DNA from: an uncultured Clostridia bacterium
Lineage (GTDB): Bacteria > Bacillota > Clostridia > Oscillospirales > Acutalibacteraceae
Length of the DNA: 10,730 nt
NCBI GenBank assembly: GCA_947302895.1
Contig: CAMYWU010000029.1
Coordinates: forward strand, 1 to 10,730
Direction of reading: 5' to 3'
This document shows, piece after piece, positions 6,767-10,730 of this stretch. The position numbers and the translations under genes were made by a program. The notes below the pieces were generated by a model. That model was not told the DNA's origin. It searched no databases and was given only the letters and a program-made list of their open reading frames with translations. Each line of letters starts with the position of its first letter. The first letter of the stretch is position 1.

Positions 6767-6795
6767 ATGGTAGCATAAAGCGCTAATAATGTCAA
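6767..6795 (-). promoter_or_regulatory. Promoter of the methyltransferase operon
   Basis: TTGACA (complement of 6790-6795), 17 bases, then TACCAT (complement of 6767-6772). The -35 is consensus. It starts 9 bases after the Fic gene stop and is the right distance from the leader ORF. Confidence 0.75.
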
Positions 6796-6803
6796 CGATA
6801 TCA

Positions 6804-7505
6804 TTATTCGATATACTCGTGCTTGGTTGGTGTATAATTGTCAGATTTGTATTTTTCCTTTTTATCTTTGCTAATTGTTTTGTTTTCGGTATAATCAATC
6901 GGCTCAGTACATATTGCATCTTTAAGTATTTCTTCAAGATGCTCGTACTCAGAATGTTCGCCGAGACTTGCAAGCACAAACGAATTGCGAACGTAACCGG
7001 CGCTTTCAGCCATAAGGTTCTGGTCAAAGTAATATCCGTAATGCTCAATGAAGAAGGTCATCATCATAACGGTTGTTCGTGTGTTACCCTCTCTGAAAGG
7101 ATGCACCTGCCACAGTGTCGGAAACAGGCGCGCAATCTGTGAAGCAAATTCGTCCTTTGATAACGCCGACCAGTTAACCTTATTAATCTCTTTGAAAGCG
7201 TTATCCAAATCTTTGCCTATTTCCGTAACATTGGAATACCAGACGCTTTGTCCGGCAAGCAGCTGTTCGCGCTTTTGGATATTGATTTTTATGTATTCTC
7301 CAGCCCATTTATATAAATCGCCAAATAAGAACTTGTGGATATAACAAAAGCCGCCGGATGAAAAATCGTCAAATCCGTTTTCATACAGCAGCATCATATT
7401 AGCGCGCGACAATTCCGCCTCAGCTAAATCAAGTTCTTTTTCGTCGGTGATACCAAGCAGATTTTTAAGGACTGTACTGTTTTCTATCAAGTACAAATCA
7501 TTCAT
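6804..7505 (-). CDS. fic: Fic-domain protein, likely toxin of a Fic/VbhA-type pair
   Basis: A 233-aa Fic-fold protein. Fic proteins transfer AMP or another nucleotide group to hydroxyl side chains of target proteins. The core motif is HPFREGNTRTT at 135-145: catalytic H135, metal-binding E139 and the anion-hole residues G140-N141-R143. The substrate flap lies near 60-90 (FLFGDLYKWAGEY... then QLLAGQSVWYS). The canonical HPFx[D/E]GNGRxxR form is altered: G is T142 and the second Arg is V146. Proteins of this look occur widely in Clostridia as I recall them, so it may be a subfamily trait rather than decay. The charged tail (200-233) is probably disordered. The start ATG overlaps the stop of the small upstream gene by one base (TAATG), the usual toxin-antitoxin layout. 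Confidence 0.85.
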   Translation of the reverse strand: MNDLYLIENSTVLKNLLGITDEKELDLAEAELSRANMMLLYENGFDDFSSGGFCYIHKFLFGDLYKWAGEYIKINIQKREQLLAGQSVWYSNVTEIGKDLDNAFKEINKVNWSALSKDEFASQIARLFPTLWQVHPFREGNTRTTVMMMTFFIEHYGYYFDQNLMAESAGYVRNSFVLASLGEHSEYEHLEEILKDAICTEPIDYTENKTISKDKKEKYKSDNYTPTKHEYIE

Positions 7506-7684
7506 TATGATACCTTCCTGTGTTTCGCAAGCAGTGCTGCTTTCATCTGTGCTCCCGTGATTTCACCTTTCGCCCACTTTGCCGAAAGCTCTTTTGCAAA
7601 GGCAGTAACGGGAACGCCCTCTATATTATTCAATGTATCAGCAACCTTAACCGCTGCGGTTCTTTTTGTTTGAACGGGAGACAT
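7505..7684 (-). CDS. VbhA-like antitoxin of the Fic pair
   Basis: A 59-aa protein directly upstream of fic. Residues 12-57 match the antitoxin VbhA pattern: a helix (VKVADTLNNIEG), a turn (VPVT), then helices with KWAKGEITGAQMKAALLAKH. In VbhA the inhibitory motif is [S/T]xxxE[G/N], whose Glu enters the Fic active site and blocks ATP. Here the Glu-Gly (E22-G23) is present, but the position four before the Glu is L18, with Thr one residue earlier. That matches the loss of the second Arg in the partner. A weak AAGG ribosome site precedes the start at 7684. It probably binds and restrains Fic. Confidence 0.75.
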   Translation of the reverse strand: MSPVQTKRTAAVKVADTLNNIEGVPVTAFAKELSAKWAKGEITGAQMKAALLAKHRKVS

Positions 7685-7707
7685 TTACTCACTGCCTTTT
7701 TATGAAC

Positions 7708-7743
7708 TGGTATTATTATATACCATTTTTATAAAACAATCAA
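7708..7743 (-). promoter_or_regulatory. Promoter and palindromic operator of the antitoxin-fic operon
   Basis: TTGATT (complement of 7738-7743), 17 bases, then a consensus TATAAT (complement of 7715-7720). An 18-bp inverted repeat, TGGTAT-6-ATACCA (7708-7725), covers the -10 box and is well placed for repressor binding. Confidence 0.7.
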
Positions 7744-7761
7744 GCGTTAATACTATTACTA

Positions 7762-7787
7762 AAGGCAGGGATTTTCATCCCTGCCTT
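7762..7787 (-). terminator. Terminator of the ROK gene
   Basis: A perfect 10-bp stem, AAGGCAGGGA/TCCCTGCCTT, with a 6-nt loop. On the - strand it is followed by TAGTAATAG, a weak T tail. It separates the ROK gene from the antitoxin promoter. Confidence 0.6.
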
Positions 7788-7835
7788 ATTGACAAACTAA
7801 CCCTATTTATGTCGGGTGCCCGATTGGACTCTTGT

Positions 7836-8717
7836 TTATAACGTTGCTGCCTGGTATGCTGCTCCGAGAAGCGCTGCATCGTTTCCAAGTCTTGAACGAA
7901 CAATATTAACATTTCTGAAATTATCCATAAGCTTGTTATAGATTTTTCTGTCTATCAAATCAATGATATAATCCTCGTTCATAATGCCGCCGCCAAGAAC
8001 AATGAGGGGCGGATTGAAGATATATATAACATTGATTAAGCCAACTATAATTTCATCAATCCATTTATCAATCTCGCTTCTTACAGCGGGATTTTCAATA
8101 TTTTCCTTTTCAAAAATCTGGAAAGCGTCGAGCGGCTCTTTAACAACCTTGTTAACCGAATGTATCAGAGCTCTTGCAGAGGCGTAGCATTCATAACAGC
8201 CCTCGCCGCCGCAGTTGCACTGCTTACCGCCCGAGTGAATTGCCATATGGCCGATTTCGCCTGCGGAGGAACGTGAGCCCTTGTATATTTTGCCGTCGAT
8301 GAAAAGAGCGCCGCCGATACCGTTTCCGTAGGTTAAGCAGATGAAATTATTCTCGCCCTTTGCAGCTCCGAAAACAGCCTCGCCGATTGCTGCGGCGTTA
8401 ACATTGTTTTCAACAAAGGTTTTAATTCCCGTTTTATTCTCAATGAGCTTTTTAACCATCATACCCGTATAATAGGGGATTTTTGCGGTTGAATAAACAA
8501 CTATTCCGTTTTCACTGTCTACCTGACCTGCGGTTGAAACAGCTATACGGTCGATATCATCATAGCTTTCGATAATTGAAATAACTTTTTCAATTAAAGC
8601 CTGACCGCCTTTTTTAGCCTCGGTTGGTATTTTATGCGTTTCAAGGAGCTTGAATTTTTCGTTGCAGATACCGTATTTAATAAATTCTCCGCCGATATCA
8701 AAGGTTATAATCCTCAT
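7836..8717 (-). CDS. ROK-family protein, sugar kinase-like
   Basis: A 293-aa ROK protein without an N-terminal DNA-binding domain, the form usually seen in glucokinases and related sugar kinases. Features in order: the phosphate-1 loop at 7-11 reads DIGGE, where the family has DIGGT; the sugar/catalytic motif at 103-107 reads ENNVN, where the family has END-x-N; GNGIGGA at 131-137; EIGHM at 154-158; the zinc motif CNCGGEGCYE at 167-176 (C167, C169, C174, with H157) is intact; and LGGGI is at 241-245. N105 replaces the Asp that acts as catalytic base in characterised ROK kinases, so phosphorylation may be weak or lost and the protein may act as a sugar sensor instead (inference). The ATG at 8717 is preceded by AGGAGG 6 bases away; a longer frame to 8774 would include the promoter. 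Confidence 0.85.
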   Translation of the reverse strand: MRIITFDIGGEFIKYGICNEKFKLLETHKIPTEAKKGGQALIEKVISIIESYDDIDRIAVSTAGQVDSENGIVVYSTAKIPYYTGMMVKKLIENKTGIKTFVENNVNAAAIGEAVFGAAKGENNFICLTYGNGIGGALFIDGKIYKGSRSSAGEIGHMAIHSGGKQCNCGGEGCYECYASARALIHSVNKVVKEPLDAFQIFEKENIENPAVRSEIDKWIDEIIVGLINVIYIFNPPLIVLGGGIMNEDYIIDLIDRKIYNKLMDNFRNVNIVRSRLGNDAALLGAAYQAATL

Positions 8718-8745
8718 TGTGAGCCTCCTGATTAATGTTAAAATA

Positions 8746-8774
8746 ATTATAACAATAATATTTTCAAAATTCAA
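8746..8774 (-). promoter_or_regulatory. Promoter of the ROK gene
   Basis: TTGAAT (complement of 8769-8774), 17 bases, then TATAAT (complement of 8746-8751). Confidence 0.75.
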
Positions 8775-8786
8775 TATATTATTGAA
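8770..8786. promoter_or_regulatory. Palindrome between divergent promoters
   Basis: A 17-base inverted repeat, TTCAATA-3-TATTGAA, overlaps both -35 boxes. It may be an operator, or simply the result of two back-to-back -35 boxes. Confidence 0.45.
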
Positions 8787-8810
8787 AACAAGGGCGAAAT
8801 ATGTTATATT
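8782..8810 (+). promoter_or_regulatory. Promoter of the membrane protein gene
   Basis: TTGAAA at 8782-8787, 17 bases, then TATATT at 8805-8810. It leaves an untranslated leader of about 75 bases. Confidence 0.75.
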
Positions 8811-8891
8811 ACTAATGATTAAGAGGGAATATCAAATAGAGTAAAACTCCGATTTTCCTCTCAAAACTTCAATCTTTTATAGGTGATGATT

Positions 8892-9551
8892 ATGAGCGAA
8901 GAAATTAAAAATGAAAATACTGCCGAAAAGCTTGATAATCCGCTTGTTGTTCATAAGAAGGGCGATGCCTCTTATGAAGAGAGCGCATCTCCCGTTGAGA
9001 TGAATGAAACCCACAGCGAGGAGGAAGAAACTCAGCTTCGCCGCCACCGCTTTAGAAAAGAGAAAAAGGGATATGGCGGATTGATTGCATTTTTAATTAT
9101 CCTTGTTATTATTGCAAGCGTTTTCGCAGGGCTTTATATGACGGGCAATATCCGCTTTGTTGATAAAACGACTACAACTAAGAAAGCAACAACAACCGAA
9201 GCCGTAACAACCCTTGAAGAGCTTTATAAGGGAACAATCGTTGTTAAGGGAACGTATATATTTGTTGACGGCTACGAGGTAAACGGAACCCAGGGACTTG
9301 AAAAGGCTCTCAAATACGAGGATAAGAGCACAACTGCATATACTATTATAGATGAGAATGCAAATGCCGATTATCTGAATTATGATATTCTGCCCCTGCT
9401 TTCGGAGCTTGGTTTCTACGGCGAGGATACCGTTATAACTCATAAGGAGTCAACAGGGCTGCTTGCCGAAGCGGAAACAACAACCCTTCCGCCCGAAACA
9501 ACAACAACTACTGCATCGACTACAACAACAGCTCCTGCAACAACTGAATAA
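8892..9551 (+). CDS. Single-pass membrane protein with Thr-rich linkers and ExbD/TolR-like domain
   Basis: A 219-aa protein. An acidic, probably disordered cytosolic part (1-48) is followed by a basic stretch (RRHRFRKEKK, 50-59) and one membrane helix at about 62-84, giving an N-in topology. Outside come a Thr-rich linker (DKTTTTKKATTTEAVTT, 91-107), a folded domain of about 75 residues (110-186) and a Thr/Pro-rich tail (195-219). The folded domain has the order strand-strand-helix-strand-helix-strand (TIVVKGTYIFVDGYEV, LEKALKY, TAYTIIDENA, DILPLLSELGF, TVITH), which resembles the periplasmic domain of ExbD/TolR. That reading is inference from pattern; there is no ExbB/TolQ partner here. The ATG at 8892 is chosen with AGGTG 7 bases upstream. 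A terminator follows directly, so the gene is monocistronic. Confidence 0.7.
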   Translation: MSEEIKNENTAEKLDNPLVVHKKGDASYEESASPVEMNETHSEEEETQLRRHRFRKEKKGYGGLIAFLIILVIIASVFAGLYMTGNIRFVDKTTTTKKATTTEAVTTLEELYKGTIVVKGTYIFVDGYEVNGTQGLEKALKYEDKSTTAYTIIDENANADYLNYDILPLLSELGFYGEDTVITHKESTGLLAEAETTTLPPETTTTTASTTTTAPATTE

Positions 9552-9557
9552 TTCATT

Positions 9558-9589
9558 CGGGACGGTATATGCGCCGTCCCGATTTTTTT
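9558..9589 (+). terminator. Terminator of the membrane protein gene
   Basis: An 8-bp stem (CGGGACGG/CCGTCCCG, 8-nt loop) is followed by seven T. Confidence 0.92.
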
Positions 9590-9625
9590 CATATTAATTG
9601 CTCTTTTTGAATACTCTTTAATGAG

Positions 9626-9904
9626 TAGGCATTCGGGATTCGAACCAAGTAAGGTTTTGCCCGTCCATTTTTCACAAATACTGCGTTAAAGCGCCTTGTA
9701 AGGCGCCAGCCTTGCTTCATCGCTTTGCCTTGTCTTTGCAAAAAATGAACAGGGCAAAACTGCGAAGCACCTTAAATTGTATAGTTTGCGTTCATTTTGA
9801 CGTTTTTTGATGCAGGCATACTGTCGTATGTCAAGACAAAAAGCGACAAAAGGGGCGTTAAATATGCAATTTAAGGCTTGCTTGGTTCGAATCCCGAATG
9901 CCTA
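9626..9904 (+). mobile_element. MITE-like inverted-repeat element, copy 2
   Basis: Same length (279) and orientation as copy 1, with one base difference by eye. Its 24-base terminal repeats (9626-9649 and 9881-9904) are perfect, so this copy carries the intact end. TA at each edge marks the probable target duplication. It lies between a terminator and the lysin gene's ribosome site and ends 17 bases before that start codon. It contains a weak promoter-like pair pointing at the gene (TTGACG at 9797, 16 bases, TACTGT at 9819). The bases between 9590 and 9625 show nothing recognisable. Confidence 0.87.
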
Positions 9905-9921
9905 TGTTAAGGAGTGATGAT

Positions 9922-10632
9922 ATGACATATAATGAATTTGTTAAGAAGTATCTTGGAAAAGCCGTTGATTACGACGGCGTGAGTGGCGTTCAGTGCGTTG
10001 ATCTGGCAAAACTCTATATTGATAAGGTTATTGGAGTTAAGCCGAAATCGATAGGGGATGCGTATTGCTATTGGGATGATTTTAATGAAACGTATCTTAA
10101 AAAGTATTTCACAAGAGTTAAATATAAAAAAGGCGTTAAATCACAGAAGGGCGACCTTGTTGTATGGGGAAAGAAATATAACGGCTCCTCCCGCTACGGA
10201 CATATTGCAATTGCAACAGGGGACCAGAGCTCAAAAAATATAATAACCTATGATGAAAATTTCGGGGAAAAGGAAATGCGAAGGGTTACCCATACCCTTA
10301 AAGGCATTTCGGGCTTTCTAAGACCGATAGACCAGAAGAATATCGCCTCCGCTCCAAAGATTGCAAACGGCAATTATAAGCTGACCGCCGTCAGGGGAGT
10401 TTATCACGACTGGGGCTCAAAAAGCGGAAGAAAACAGGTAAGCCAGCTGACCCCCAACGGCAAGAAATGCGCAACCAAAAAGAGCGGCGATGCATATCTT
10501 AAAAAGGGAACAAAGGTAACGGTTGAAAAAACTAAGCTCATAAAATCGGGCAACCTCTGGGCGCAAATCCCAAGCGGATATATATGCATTTGGGAATGCA
10601 AGGATAATGAGCTGTTTGTTAAAAAATATTAA
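9922..10632 (+). CDS. CHAP-domain peptidoglycan hydrolase, phage-lysin type
   Basis: A 236-aa protein. An N-terminal CHAP domain (about 1-137) carries the catalytic Cys C25 (GVQCVDLAK), the His H94 (YGHIAIATG) and the third polar residue in YDEN (E112/N113). This cysteine fold cleaves peptidoglycan, either the amide to alanine or a peptide cross-bridge. The C-terminal part (about 151-226, starting YKLTAVRGVYHDWG) looks like an SH3-type wall-binding domain. It has no signal peptide or membrane segment, as in endolysins that leave the cell through a holin; no holin is in view. The ATG at 9922 is chosen because AAGGAG lies 7 bases upstream. ATGs at 9898 and 9904 overlap the end of the mobile repeat and lack a ribosome site. 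Probably a prophage remnant or captured lysin. Confidence 0.85.
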   Translation: MTYNEFVKKYLGKAVDYDGVSGVQCVDLAKLYIDKVIGVKPKSIGDAYCYWDDFNETYLKKYFTRVKYKKGVKSQKGDLVVWGKKYNGSSRYGHIAIATGDQSSKNIITYDENFGEKEMRRVTHTLKGISGFLRPIDQKNIASAPKIANGNYKLTAVRGVYHDWGSKSGRKQVSQLTPNGKKCATKKSGDAYLKKGTKVTVEKTKLIKSGNLWAQIPSGYICIWECKDNELFVKKY

Positions 10633-10636
10633 TTGA

Positions 10637-10668
10637 TGGGGACATTCCTTTTTTCAGGCGTGTCCCCA
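10637..10668. repeat. REP-like hairpin after the lysin gene
   Basis: The stem TGGGGACA/TGTCCCCA (8 bp) encloses a 16-nt loop that contains a T run. GGGGACATTCC-type sequences recur in intergenic REP-like repeats of many bacteria. It stands 4 bases after the stop and could also help end transcription, although only a short T tail follows. Confidence 0.55.
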
Positions 10669-10711
10669 TTGTTAGAATTATGATAAAAAACTATATTTTA
10701 TTTTTTCACTA

Positions 10712-10717
10712 TTGACA
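10712..10717 (+). promoter_or_regulatory. Possible -35 box cut by the window edge
   Basis: A consensus TTGACA lies 13 bases from the window end, preceded by an AT-rich stretch. Its -10 box would fall outside, so this cannot be confirmed. Confidence 0.25.
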
Positions 10718-10730
10718 ATATCTGCGACTT

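Noticed and set aside
6647..7048. 133-codon frame on the - strand
   Set aside because: It overlaps the end of fic in another frame, then the promoter and leader ORF; no ribosome site. The 29-codon leader ORF has better support.
8811..8891. Riboswitch in the leader of the membrane protein gene
   Set aside because: About 75 bases with only a weak AGAGG/CCTCT pairing and no terminator or known aptamer motif.
9881..9904. tRNA-like 3' end: GGTTCGAATCC (T-loop-like) plus GAATGCC complementary to GGCATTC at the other end
   Set aside because: The five bases either side of TTCGAAT do not form a T stem, no anticodon or D arm fits, and the match is explained by the element's inverted terminal repeats.

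Overview
The window looks like the chromosome of a low-GC, Gram-positive anaerobe of the Clostridia, probably a gut Oscillospiraceae/Ruminococcaceae-type bacterium. The basis is AT-rich sequence, strong AGGAGG-type ribosome sites, TTGACA/TATAAT-type promoters, a cdaA-cdaR pair, Thr-rich extracytoplasmic linkers and a DUF3343/cysteine desulfurase pair. The genus assignment is inference.

Left part (1-2824, + strand): a six-helix DUF308 membrane protein with its terminator; two short hairpins, one a perfect 17-bp-arm palindrome of REP type; a decayed phage-like DUF6291 gene; a 279-bp inverted-repeat element (MITE copy 1); a 3' gene remnant; then a 4-nt-overlapping pair of a DUF3343 protein and a class V aminotransferase (cysteine desulfurase type). 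Centre-left (2825-5347): cdaA (diadenylate cyclase) and cdaR (YbbR-domain regulator) overlap by 1 nt and are closed by a strong terminator; the usual third gene glmM is absent. Two more long hairpins follow.

Centre (5348-7743, - strand): a SAM methyltransferase and a GNAT acetyltransferase form a two-gene operon. Upstream lie a good promoter, a 29-codon leader ORF and a 14-bp intrinsic terminator whose 5' arm can instead pair with the end of the leader ORF. This is the layout of ribosome-mediated transcription attenuation, and it is the most interesting signal in the window. Upstream on the same strand is a Fic protein with a VbhA-like antitoxin (1-nt overlap), driven by a consensus promoter whose -10 box lies in an 18-bp palindrome.

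Right part (7744-10730): a ROK-family protein (- strand) with two altered active-site positions diverges from a single-pass membrane protein (+ strand) that has Thr-rich linkers and an ExbD/TolR-like extracytoplasmic domain. Their promoters stand back to back, with a palindrome over both -35 boxes. After a strong terminator comes MITE copy 2 (278 of 279 bases identical to copy 1 by eye), ending 17 bases before a CHAP-domain lysin gene with no signal peptide. A REP-like hairpin follows the lysin gene. The DUF6291 remnant and the lysin look phage-derived, so the window mixes core genes with accessory cargo and small mobile repeats. All family assignments come from reading the sequence; no database search was possible.
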